Assembly: GCA_049999805.1 (NCBI GenBank)
Contig: JBNGIO010005827.1
Span: 49,726 to 113,725 of the forward strand
Length of the DNA: 64,000 nt
From: Folioceros fuciformis
Lineage: Eukaryota > Anthocerotophyta > Anthocerotopsida > Anthocerotales
Direction: 5' to 3'
Under the pieces are notes generated by a model. The model worked only from the letters and a program-made list of their open reading frames with translations, ran no database searches and was not told where the DNA came from. The translations under genes were made by a program, and so were the position numbers. Below are positions 53,801 to 63,952 of this stretch, piece by piece. Positions within the stretch are counted from its first letter, which is position 1, and each line of letters begins with the position of its first letter.

Positions 53801-54087
53801 TAGGGGGCCACATACCGCAGACAAAGTTGGTCATGAAGCCTCTGTCCGAGAAACAAAAGGAAGATGTTCTTTGCGGGCATGCTGAGAAGCTAGCTCTGGC
53901 ATATGGTCTCTTGAATACTCCTAGTGGCACACGTCTGTTGGTAACGAAGGATTTACGCATGTGCAGCGACTGCCACAGCTCCACTGAAATCATGTCAAGG
54001 GTTGAAAAGCGACAAATTGTTGTGAGGGATGGCTACCGTGTGCATCGATTCGCAGCTGGGTGTTGCAGTTGTAAGGGTCGACCATAA
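50887..54087 (+). CDS. PPR4: PLS-class DYW:KP editing factor, 1066 aa
   Basis: It starts MATIWQPDPSWTQ. Two further in-frame ATGs lie 33 and 15 bp upstream; this one was chosen because it aligns with PPR1, PPR3 and PPR5. The N-terminal block is LWWDNRRDKKSSRSPDFIRE with GSGEVLWLDNSSNPVWVDEQ. Six P-L-S triplets, P2-L2-S2, E1/E2, the DYW:KP box KKPAVAGIEVANEVHTFVVG, HAEKLALAYG (H~998), CSDCHSS and a CSCKGRP end. The best-preserved member in this half of the cluster, diverging from PPR3. Intronless. The long triplet array implies a longer RNA site than PPR3. Function by family: site-specific U-to-C editing in organelles. Confidence 0.93.
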   Translation: MATIWQPDPSWTQPTGGCAGSRRGARARLTFSRQPLANWSRVTNFALRRRYMAGGALCGDDRRQELERLWREFFLDPTLWWDNRRDKKSSRSPDFIREGSGEVLWLDNSSNPVWVDEQLVAMDRRMGHGASTSKSSCSGKAEPSRRAGYPMGVTPVTVSVLCEQGKLGEAVATLESLAQGGSPVSQSLLYAVLKLCARKKNLAVGRRVHDLIINLGYESNTYLGNHILRMYAGFGELQLAMDVFTRVGKPDAFMWFSIISAHAKHGEPSEAIRLYHSMHRSGVKPDGHVFVAALQACAFAADLESGRKVHSDFLRSGIPSNLFLGSCLVDMYAKCGELKYARQIFDSLPTKNVVTWNSLIAGYANQRLFQEAFVLYGEMEQKGLVLADHVTFACLLKACASSCAIVEGRQLHSQILERGHLENGVVVGNCLVDMYAKCGELEVARIVFESLATKDVVTWTSLVAAYANHGLCQEALLLYGRMEREGLILGNHITFACLLKACASDGALEKGRELHSQIVERGMLDNLLVGNCLVDMYAKCGQLDDARGVFDSLPRKNVATWTALIAGYAQQGLPQEAIGLYGQMEQEGQVLADSVALSCLLRACASAGALQEGRHLHSQILESGQLQSDMLVGNCLIDMYAKCGELEDARRVFNSLASKDVVTWTTLVAGYAQQGLGQEALVLYHRMEQEGLILADAVTFSCLLRVCASIGALQEGRELHSQIVERGQLDSDIQLGTCLVDMYAKCGDLEDARRTFDSLASRDVATWTALISGYGTCDEGHNALACFEEMLVAGVQPDDSTFTCVLVACAHEGLVTEGRKHFTGMEQQGVKPNIQHYNCMIDLLARAGHLDEAENMLLSCESEGNVVGLTSLLFACKSHGDIERATRCFESLVRLDPQGASAYMLMANVYADGGRWTDVEKIERQRLLAGARKKPAVAGIEVANEVHTFVVGEYRDDLSLKVESMNVCLKGVGGHIPQTKLVMKPLSEKQKEDVLCGHAEKLALAYGLLNTPSGTRLLVTKDLRMCSDCHSSTEIMSRVEKRQIVVRDGYRVHRFAAGCCSCKGRP

Positions 54088-54988
54088 AATGAAGATTTAA
54101 GCTGTAGACTTACAGCATGCATTCGGTACCAGGGAGACCAACGACCTAGATGTCCCGGACAATGTAGTGCAAGTCGCGCTCACTTCCAAGGGGCCTGACC
54201 GTCCAAGACGGTACACGATCTCCAGTGTTCCGGTGTGGGAGTGATATCATGTCTGTCGAGAATTACTTTGAAGTGCCTTCTGCCCTGTCCTACCAGACCC
54301 ACTTGACTGCAGGCCACCCGATGGGCTCAATATATGTTGCCGCACCAGTCGTTTGTTGGCCATAGCCAGTACATTTTGTCCCAGATCTCTCACCTATATC
54401 CGAGAGAGCAGGTCTGAAATCTATGGTGGCCTCGGTATGTCTTGGGTCTTCACTCCGCACTTGATACTCAAAGGTATGCCAAATGCCCACGCAACTCAAA
54501 AATTGGAGCGAAGTGTATGACAGTGGACGCCGATGTTCTTCTGATGGTCCTTACTTTCTGCCATCCAATGCCGTAAACAGTAGCCAGCGTGACAGTTTCA
54601 TCGACTGCTCTGCGCATTTCCACTATCCGCTGTGCTTGATCCCTACCACCCTATCTCACCCGCATATGGAAGACCACTCTTTTCGAACAGTCTCACTCTT
54701 TCAACAATGAAAACTCCACTGGGTTGGTGGGAAGCTCCTAACAAGAAATCGTTTTGCTGCTGGCGAGGAATTTGGCAATGGGTGTTTATGGGTTTGCCGT
54801 TAAGTCTTGGTCATACACTCTAGCTTTTGTGACTTCCTTACATCACGACAGGCTACGTTCCATGGTTGGCGTTGCCTCTGGACGTACCCAATGTTGCTGT
54901 GCAGTTGGCAGGCATCCTGCTGCGGCCATCCCAACAAGGCCTTCACAGTTAATTCTGATTTTCATGTTCCGACAGCTGTGGCTGTAAC
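54088..54988. other. PPR4-PPR5 spacer
   Basis: No gene recognised; short frames only. Confidence 0.5.
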
Positions 54989-57582
54989 ATGTCCGCAGCA
55001 TGGCAATTGGATCCGTTATGGACCCAACCAGTTCGTGGGTGTACAGGGATTCTCAGAGGAGCTCTCGGTTACCTCAGTTTAGGGAGGCAACCGCTTGTAA
55101 TGAACGGAATCGCGAGGTGCAGCAGTGGGAGGAGTCCAGCACCCAGCAGAAAATCCATGGCTGGGGAAGGAGTGCGCAGCGATTGTCATCGCCAAGACCT
55201 AGAGCTCTCGGACCGGCAGTTCTTTCTGTCTCCTGCATGTGGTGGGATAATAGCGGAATTAAGAAGAAGCGCTCTCGTTCGCTTGACTTCCGTCAGAAGG
55301 AGTCCAGTTAGGTGCTCTGGTTAGACGACTCCTCCAAGCCAGCCTGCGTGGATCAGCAGGTCCTTGGTTTGGGTATGCAGATGGGTCGAGGGTGCGCTGC
55401 TTCCAAGTCAGGCTCTTGCTGTACTCTGAGGGAGGCGGGCCTGCAGAATCCGACTTGGGCGTGTGGCTAGAAACGTGCGCAAGTTTTGTCAGCAGGGGCA
55501 GCTTATGCTAGCTGTCGAACCTCGAGTTTCTGGCGAAGGCGCACTGTTCAATCTCTCAGTCTTTGTTTTATGCCTTGGTGAAAAGTTGTGCCGCTAAGAA
55601 GAACGTGGTTGTCCGGCGATGAGTTCATGATCCCATTTTCAAACTTGGATACGAGTCAAATGCATACTTGGGAAACCACATCTTGCGCATGTATGCATGT
55701 GGAGGTAGGTTAGAGGGTGCGATGGATGTGTTCCCCAGGGTGGGCAATCCAGATGCGTTCATGTGGTTCTCCACAATCTCCGCATATTCTAAACGTGGGA
55801 AACCGAATGTGGCCATAAGGCTATACCCTGAGATGTGTAGCTCAGGTGTGTCATGCTCACGTCTTTGTTGCTGCCCTTCTAGCTTGTGCATTCAACGCCA
55901 ACTTGGAATCTGGGAGAAAAGTGTACTCTGATATCTTGAACAGTGGCATTCCTCCTAACTTGTTTGTTGGCAACTGCCGCGCAGGAATGTATGCAAAATG
56001 TGGGGAACTGGAAGATGCACGCCAGGGTTTTTGACAGCTTGGCTACAAAGGATGTGGTGACTTGGACAGCCCTGATAGTTGGGTATGCACAGAGAGGGCT
56101 CAACGATGAGGCGCTTGTTCTGCATGGACAGATGGAAGAAGAGGGCCTAGTTGTGGCTGACTCGGTTACTTTTTCTTGCCTTTTGAAGGTCTGTGCAATG
56201 GCTGGTGCCTTGCAGAAGGGCAGACAACTATATTCACAGATTGTGGAAAGAGGACTGCTGAAAAGTGACTTACAGGTGGCCACTTGCCTTGTGGTCATGT
56301 ATGCAAAATGAGGTGAGCTACAAGATGCACACAGGGATTTTGACAGTTTGTCCACGAAATGGTGGTGTCATGGACCACGCATATACCTGGTTACAGAAAT
56401 CATGGACTTTCTCTAGAAGCACTCTTTCTGTTTGGACAATGGAGCAGGATGGCCCGATTTTGACTAATCACGTTACTTTTACCTACCTTCTGAAGGCCTG
56501 TGCAAGCGCGGGCGCTTTACAGGAGGGAAGGCGGTTGCATTCACAGATTGTTGAAAGAGGAGAGCTAGAAAGTGATATACGGGTGGGCAACTGTTTGGTG
56601 GGCACATATGCCAAATGTGGGGAACTAGAAGATGGGCGCGGGGTGTTTGACGCCTTGTTAACAAAGGATGTGATGACAGGGAATGCTCTCATAGACGGGT
56701 ATGGTTCTTGTGGTGAAGGTCACAAAGCACTATCCTGTTTCGAGGAGATGATAGCTGCTGGTGTTGAGCCTAATTCTGCTACTTACGTTCCCGTCGTAGC
56801 AGCATGCGGTCACAAGGGATTGGTGAAAGAGGGTTGGAGGTACTTCGATGCCATGGTTGAACAGCATGGCATCGAACCTAGTCTTCAGCATCGAAATTGC
56901 ATGGTTGATCTTCTTGGGTTTGCAGGCTATTTAGATGAGGCAGAAACATGCTTCTGTCGTCGGGTGATAGCCAGAGCAATGTTGTGGGGTTGACATATTT
57001 GCTGAATGCCTCCAAAGGTCAGGGGAGTACAGAGAGGGCGACTCGGTGTTTTGAAAGTCTTGTTGGATTGCATCGTCAGGGGGCATCCGCATACGTGCTC
57101 ATGGCCAATGTCTACGCAGATGTAGGGAGGTGGGCAGATGTAGAAAGGATTGAACGACAAAGGATAACAGCAGGAGCTAGTAAGAGACGGGCAGTGGCAG
57201 GCATTGAGGTTAAGGATCAAATACGTTTGTGGTGGGAGAGCATAGAAATGATATCTCGCTCGAGGTCGAGAGCATGAACTTATATCTGAAGGAAGAAGGG
57301 GGCCACGTACCGCAGACAAATTTGGTGTTGGAGCCATCGACTGAGAAGGAAAAGGAAGATATGCTTTGCGGGCATGCTGAGACGCTAACTTTGGCGTGTG
57401 GTCTCTCGAATACTCCGAGTGGTACACCCTTGCGGGTAACGAAGAATCTACGCATGTGCAGTGATTGCCATAGTTCGACCGAAATCATTTCAAGAATTGA
57501 AAAGGCAAACATTGTTGTCAGGGATGCGTACCGTGTTCATCGATTCGCAGCGGTGTGTTGCAGTTGTAAGGGTACATCATGA
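54989..57582 (+). pseudogene. PPR5: decayed DYW:KP editing-factor gene
   Basis: Homology to PPR1-4 runs from the aligned start (MSAAWQLDPLWTQ) to the C-terminus, but many lesions interrupt it. There is a frame change near 55240, TAG in the N-terminal block (after LDFRQKESS, 55309) and TGA at 55620. Frame changes follow at about 55845, 56030, 56310, 56950 and 57225, and there are stops around 56309 and 56400. About three triplets remain readable plus P2-L2-S2. The deaminase motif (CGHAETLTLACG, CSDCHSS) survives, but the KP box is altered (KRRAVAGIEV) and the terminus is CKGTS instead of CKGRP. Clearly non-functional; the spelling is nearest to PPR2/PPR4. Confidence 0.93.
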
Positions 57583-58769
57583 GAACGAATCCAAAATCCA
57601 CGCTAATGGAGTGTGTTCGGCGGTTCTAAAGTCTTGTTACATTGAACCCACAGGGACACAGGATATCCTCGATGCATGATCCCAACAAGCAGGTGCCGCA
57701 GGATATCCGCCACGAGTTTAGATGCGTCCCGGAACCATTCCCTGAGAGCTCCTATGGTTGGAAGGATCTCCCATGGACTGCCCCCCCACCATCAGAAAAG
57801 AAGGAAAATCTAGGACTCTCTCTCAACGCACGAGTACGAACAGGCTTACACGTCTCGTCCCGACCATCGTGGAAAGGATTCTGCCCAAACACTCACGCAA
57901 TGGGGAGAAAGATCACGTTTGTGGCACCTGGTGGGCCTTCGGCCCAAAGCAGACCATCACAGCTATGGCTATCCCTGACTGACCGGCGAGGACTCGCGGC
58001 ATTGTCCCGCTCGGTGACGATACGGAAAACCGCACGGTATGGGAAGAATGGTCACCCGTGGTGATGACCCACGCGGGGACCCGATGTGATGTCCCGCGTC
58101 TGTGTCCTGGCCTGGGTAGTGTGACAGGAATGAGTCTGTATGTACATACATATGCATGTATGTACATCACACGTGCTCCAGCTCCAAGGGATGGCAGTTG
58201 GTTTTACAACCGTAGTCAAGCCTGTGGGACTGGTATATTACAAGATGCCTTCTTCGGATTCCGCTGTGTCTCCATCACAGACTTGGTCCAGGGCGTCCAG
58301 CGCGCTCACTTTGTGGTCTCCGAGCAGGTTACGAGTTGTCAGCTCCATATGCAGATGTAAGTCTGAAGGGGATCGAAGTCTCCTTCCTCCACCGCATCTG
58401 CATCGGCTTCGTTCAGTGTCTACTGATCCTCCCAGTGGTCTTGGTGTGTCTTGGCGCCTCGACATCTTTCCGAGCCTTGCACCTCATTGCATTGTATCAG
58501 CGATGATATTTGCAATTCGCTGTTGAGAGATACTGCCATCGACGTCATCTCAGATTACAGTGATCGGAAACGAGGTGCAACTAGTGGGTTAGGTCGTGGG
58601 CGTGGATCTTCTGGATCATGAAACTTATTCGGAATGCATTGCTGCTCTGTCTGTGCCAGGCAGATTTGCGAGACATCGTGGATCGTGGTGATTGGTTTGT
58701 GAGCTTCAGGTTGTGTGCTCCTGTTTGGAGTTTCATCGCGCACCTCCTTGGGAACGAAGGATATTTAGC
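57583..58769. other. PPR5-VTC4 spacer and VTC4 promoter
   Basis: It contains a hairpin-forming TGTACATACATATGCATG tract at about 58139-58164. No further gene was supported; an open frame at 58140-58526 does not join the next gene in phase. Confidence 0.5.
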
Positions 58770-60816
58770 ATGGCGGTGGACATAGGTGAGCAGATTTAGT
58801 GATTTTGTTAATGGTTGTGTGGCGACTCAGATGTATCAACGCTGAGAGGGGAGGAAAGTCGATCACCTTCGGTTTTGTCGGATTGCAGCAAACGTGGATT
58901 TGGATGCGTGTCATGCTGTCGCAGTTGAAGTAGCACGGAAAGCCGGAGCGGTAGAGATCTTACCTGGTCCTTGAAGCAGCAGGCTAGCGAACCCTGTTTG
59001 TCACAGGCAGTCTGAGATTTGGCAGAGTTTTTCTTTCGCAGGTTATTCTGAAAGGATTCCACCAGCAGAAGATCGTTGGCTACAAGGGCGAGGTTCGAGT
59101 TTCATCGTGCTTATGTTAACGTTGTGGGCTTGCCCTTGATAGTGATTACGATGCCTCTTACATATACTTTCCTGCAAATAGGTTGATCTTGTTACTGAAA
59201 CAGACGAGGAATGTGAGCGTCTAATTTTTGCTGACTTGAAGAAGAGTTTTCCCACGCATGAGGTACTCATCTAATTTTGGATGTGATTAGCTTTGCTAGC
59301 TTGGTTTTGTTTCTGATGACAAGTCTGGATCAGTTGATTGGCGAGGAAACAGCAGCTGCGAGTGGTACTGTCACTCTCACAGATGCGCCCACATGGATCG
59401 TGGATCCGTTGGATGGCACAACAAATTTTGTGCACAGGTGAAATTTCCTCTGTGAAATCTTTGCTGCCCAAACAGCGGTCTTGAGTGCCTTGTTTGCAGT
59501 CTTACCACTAGCAGTTAGCTCTGTGACTTTGTTTCCATCTTGGGATTTGGGATATGGGGTTGGATACTATGCTTCACTGTCAGTCCTGAGTCCATGTTTT
59601 CACTCGCACGCTAGGTTTCCATCGGTGTGCGTATCTATTGGCCTTGTGGTTAACAAAGTTCCAGTGGTTGGCGTCGTGTACAACCCCATTGTGGACGAGG
59701 TACGAGTCCCATTTGAAAATCTGCTACGCTACGGTGTGAAGAGGCCTTGTGCCTGTAAGTGCCACTCCTTGGTTCTTCTAACAGCTGTTGAAATGGATTG
59801 CAGCTGTTCACCGGTGTGCAAGGAAAAGGTGCATTTCTAAATGGATCAAGAATTTATGGTGAGGGGTCTATTCGCTAGTACTTGGTCAAGACCTACTGTT
59901 AGATGGCGTAGTGCACCACGAAACGTATAGATCCTTTTCTTCCCATGCATAATATTGCTCAACTGTTAGATGTGTAGAGCTTTAGCTGGCGGGTACTCTT
60001 GTAGCTTACCCCTGTGGATCACCAGAACACTTGGTAACTGGGCTTGGTACTTGGCTCGTAATGCAGCTTCTTCCGTCACGGAGATTGGCAAAGCCCTTCT
60101 GGGCACTGAGGTGCCTTAGCCACAAGCTTTTTCGTTCAGCATCCTGTAGGTCTAGCAGATTCCGGACGAATTCTTACCCCCCCTGCCCTTCATGGTTTGC
60201 AGATAGGCACAAAGAGGGACACGCAGACAGTTGATGAGACGACTAACAGGATCAACAATCTCCTGTTGAAGGTAGGGTTATGGAGACTGTAGAAGCGGAG
60301 CTGTGGCTGAGTCCATCAATGCCTTACAGCCGAGTTGTGAAATATGGCGTCTTGCGATGTGTGCATGTTCCGACAGGTTCGGTCTCTTCGCATGCTGGGA
60401 TCATGCGCGTTGGACCTGTGCGCTGTAGCTTGTGGGAGGCTAGATCTCTTTTATGAAATTGGCTTTGGTGGACCATGGTACGTACTCACAAGTGCTGTCA
60501 AATTCGAAGTCGAAGTGTGTGGCACTACTTCCCTCCTACTGACGGGGTGATATGCTACATCAGGGATGTGGCAGCTGGAGTCTTAATATTGCAGCAGGCG
60601 GGGGGTTGCGTTTTCGACCCGTACGTCTGCTACCATCTTGTCATGAGTTGTTTTGAATGTCTGTTTTCCACAAGCACCTTTTTGCTTGCAGCCATTGTAA
60701 CAGACGTGTGGGGTTTCAGATCCGGCGAACCTTTCGACCTCATGTCCCGTCGTGTTGCAGCATCAAACGGGCAGTTGAAAACAGCTTTCGTCGAGGGTCT
60801 ACAAGCACCCTTGTAA
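58770..60816 (+). CDS. VTC4: VTC4-type L-galactose-1-phosphate phosphatase / inositol monophosphatase, 12 exons
   Basis: Exons: 58770-58785, 58889-58950, 59042-59092, 59182-59262, 59334-59437, 59615-59699, 59804-59858, 60067-60110, 60203-60271, 60377-60477, 60564-60620, 60720-60816. All introns are GT-AG and all phases join, giving 273 aa, as in Arabidopsis VTC4 (about 271). Signature motifs: [30 protein letters not shown] (metal ligands E74, D94, D97), [57 protein letters not shown] and [16 protein letters not shown] (D224). VTC4 makes L-galactose for ascorbate synthesis and dephosphorylates myo-inositol phosphates with Mg2+ and water; cytosolic. The tiny first exon (M-A-V-D-I) is chosen because it joins in phase to a fitting N-terminus ([17 protein letters not shown]). 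No lesions. A plastid IMPL paralogue is excluded by length and spelling. Confidence 0.92.
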
Positions 60817-62099
60817 TCACTGGCTGACATGCGTAGTCCAAACCCCATTTTTTGTGCACAAACAAGCACATCGCTGCCGTTCTGTGGGCCAGGAAACTCA
60901 CCTAATTCGCGATGAAGCAGTTTTCGTCACTTCTTATCTGGCCAGCGTTTGTTCCATGGTCACACAGTATGTCTCTGACGATCTTCCAGCTATCGAGTGG
61001 CAACAGCAAATGAAGCGAACCTGAACAATTCATGGAAGGAAGGAAGGAGCCAAGATTCATAGCCTTTTACAGCAGCATTTAGTGTCAAGGTGAATTGCAA
61101 TCGCAGCGAGGAAGGTTTGCAGAGACGACGATGGTCAAAGATCCACGTTCTTTGCTATTGGTCAGGTGCAGAGATACTCGAGCAGCATGCGGTTATGGAA
61201 GATGCAGTGGAGCTTAAGTTACACTGCCCAGTGGCGGTGAGGGAAACCAGAGCAATGAAGAGCGAGAAGGCCAGGCCCTGCCACAGCCACAGCCACAGCC
61301 ACAGCCGCAGGAGAATATTCCGTTTCAATGAAAAGGGCGTTATAGGGTAGGCAGAGCGTGTGAGAGAGAGAGCTAGTCGCCGAATCCTGTGCGAACAGGG
61401 CATGGATCCAGGATGCCAGGAAGAAGCCCGGGCATCGTGATCAGCGCGTGCAGTTTGCCAACAAGCGCTACACAACAAGAGACGAACAATGACGCCACCT
61501 GGAGCGTGACGGCAGCAGACGATATATGCATTGTAAATTATGTACAGCATCTCCACCCGATTACATAAATATCTGCCCGCATCACCTCTGCCAAGATGCA
61601 CGTAGATACTGTACAAAAATGTACTTGCCGTAGCAGTCAGGGATGTGGTCAGAGCCACCAGGACCAACAGGGCACCGCGCGACCCGAGCGCCGGGCAGGG
61701 CCGGGCAGGGCCGGACCGCATCCCTGCTCCTTCCTTCACGCTTGATTCAGATGAAAGCCTGACACGAAAAGGGCTGACTGCAAGTCATTTCTTGGCACGC
61801 ACTCTTTTCACGCTTGCCATGGCCGCACTGTTGAGCTGCATGCAAGAAGCAAGTCGTCACCGTCGTCACCTGTGATCCGTTCATAGCTGTTGTGACACAA
61901 AACAAAACAGTACGCGATTTGCGCACTAGCACGAGTGATGAGATAAGTGCACAGTTCGGCCGTCTCGCTTTCTGAGCCGAGAAACCCGACACCGCGCTCT
62001 TGACAGCTTGCTTATAGCATCCAGCGCCGCACCTGGCCGACTCCATCTACACCTGGAGCAGGATCGGCAAATCGCCGGACGAGACAAGAACGATGTTAC
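60817..62099. other. Downstream of VTC4, no gene recognised
   Basis: Includes a CCACAG hexamer repeat at 61281-61310 (five copies, last one CCGCAG). Long minus-strand frames across it have biased, low-complexity composition (LWLWLWLW from the hexamer) and no family resemblance. Confidence 0.45.
61281..61310. repeat. (CCACAG)5 microsatellite
   Basis: Four perfect units and one with an A-to-G change. Confidence 0.95.
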
Positions 62100-63140
62100 C
62101 AAGCTAGTGGTAGCCGCAGCCGTAATCAGGTGGTAGTAGGGTCACGGTTGCCAATGTCAAATATCCACAATGTTTCCACACGCCGCAAAAATAGCAGAAA
62201 CCGAGATACATACAACAACATGTACATGTATCTGCTGTACATCCCTTCCTACATGCCGTGACCTCCTTTCCTGCTGCCTGGCGGGGAGACGGGAGTGGCG
62301 GGATGCGGCGAGATGCCGCCTCCGACAAGCCCTTGGGCAGCGACCAAGAGGCAGCAGTGGCAAGGGGAACGAAAGAAGGGAAAAAGGCAAAGCGAAGATG
62401 ACAGCACCACAGCAGTCCGGAGCGGCCACGTCTCGCGGAACGACACGTTCCCACCGGCCGGGAGCCAGAGGCGCTACTCCCAAATTGGAAAGGTATCCCG
62501 GGACGTCGCACAAATTCGCGGCCACCGCGCATCTCTCTTTCCCTCCTAGCTCTACTCTGGCCCTCACTTTGTGGACGCTCGTTACGTGTTGAGGATGCTG
62601 CATAGGCCGCATTCCCGGCTTTGCAAGCTCCTGCCAGACTCCATGCCGTTCCGTTGCGAGCACTCCTTTGGCCCAATCCCAATCCCAATCTCAATCCCTT
62701 CCCTTCCCATTCTCCGCTTCGCTCCTCCCCTTTTGCTGTCCGGCAAGCGACGACCTGGTTGGGAGCTGCGATCAGGCTCACGTTGGCCCCCGGCTCGCGC
62801 ATCCACGCCCTTTGGACTAGTCGATGAAGGCCCATCGCAACACATGAAGGAAAGAAGCTTCGCCACACCACAGTTCGTCATGTCAACGCCGGGATTCCGG
62901 AATCCACGGGACCAAATTCTGGTGTGCACCGTTCTGTTCTGGCCAGCCGGAGCCCCGGGCCCTCCTTCCTTCCTTCCTTCCTTCCCCTCCACCGCCTCGT
63001 GGCTTTCATCACCCAGCACCTACTCGGTAACCCAACCCATTCCATGATTATAATGTTTCTTATTTCTCTCCCATCGGTCCACCGCCGCAGGGTCACGCTC
63101 CTTCACTGCTTGTACTTACACGCTACAATCTCACAAGTGC
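62100..63140. other. GC-rich non-coding region, possibly promoter or leader of a gene to the right
   Basis: Overlapping open frames on both strands reflect GC-rich composition. A TTCC microsatellite lies at about 62963-62985. No protein family seen. Confidence 0.4.
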
Positions 63141-63420
63141 GCTGATGACACACTACTGATGTTGGATTCTCTCTCATGCAACCTATTGATGTGGACAATT
63201 TCATTTTAAGTTTTTTTTAAACAAAAAAACAAACTTTGAGTCAAGCCTATCAGGCTTACGTTTCTTTTTTCCTCTTTTTAATCAGTTAGTCAATTAATTA
63301 ATTAATTAGTATTTTAAGTTCAACTACAAAACTTATTAATTGTCTTTCAATTAATAATAACTTGTAATTAGTTTTATAGAATCTCCTTTGTTAGTACGCA
63401 TACTTGTTCAAAGACCGAGG
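63141..63420. other. AT-rich stretch
   Basis: Includes TTAATTAATTAATTAATTAG and homopolymer runs. Nothing else seen. Confidence 0.6.
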
Positions 63421-63424
63421 AGAG

Positions 63425-63705
63425 TTGGTTTAGTTATACATTGAAAGTTGTGTTCTGTCCTAGCCAACCACATCACACCTATCTTCGTGTTTTGGTATGT
63501 GTTACTTAGTTCAACATTGGAAGACGTTTTCTTTCCTAACCAACCAACCACATTACAACTATCGTCTTGTTTTGGTTTCCGCATACTAACTATATGATTT
63601 GGTGTGTGTTAGTTCAACATTGGAAGACGTTTTCTTTCCTAACCAACCAACCATATTACAACTATCGTTTTGTTTTGGTTTCCGCATACTAACTATATGA
63701 TTGTA
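63425..63705. repeat. ~100-bp tandem repeat, two close copies and one diverged
   Basis: The block GTTCAACATTGGAAGACGTT... through ...CATACTAACTATATGATT occurs at 63510-63599 and 63612-63702, nearly identical. A more diverged relative (ACATTGAAAGTTGTGTTCTG) precedes them from about 63437. Confidence 0.88.
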
Positions 63706-63911
63706 TCGTTGACAATATGAAACGAATTATACTTGAAGATAGAAAAAGGTAGAAAGTAGTATTAATTTGGATCTAGACCTATTTTCACTTCCAACAAAGT
63801 GGGGAAGTTGGGAACTCAGGATATTAGTGAAGGCCTGCGTTTCCATAACTGGAATGTGGAGAGTGAGATGTTATTGAGATACCCACATATTATCTGCCTA
63901 GCGATGTAGAA

Positions 63912-63952
63912 TCATGTATGTATGTACGTACGTATGTATGTATGCATGCATG
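63912..63952. repeat. ATGT/ACGT microsatellite
   Basis: Alternating TGTA/CGTA/TGCA tetranucleotides, self-complementary over much of their length. Confidence 0.9.

Noticed and set aside
58140-58526. Possible upstream transit-peptide exon for the VTC4 gene (MPSSDSAVSPSQTWSR...)
   Set aside because: It has a good GT donor at about 58357, but splicing to the first coding exon does not keep the frame, and plant VTC4 is cytosolic without a transit peptide.
61155-61739. 194-codon open frame on the minus strand
   Set aside because: The composition is biased, it includes a microsatellite read as LWLWLWLW, and no domain is visible. It looks like chance.
62104-63047. Several overlapping open frames of 140-255 codons on both strands
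   Set aside because: GC-rich sequence gives long chance frames; none has family motifs, and they contradict each other.
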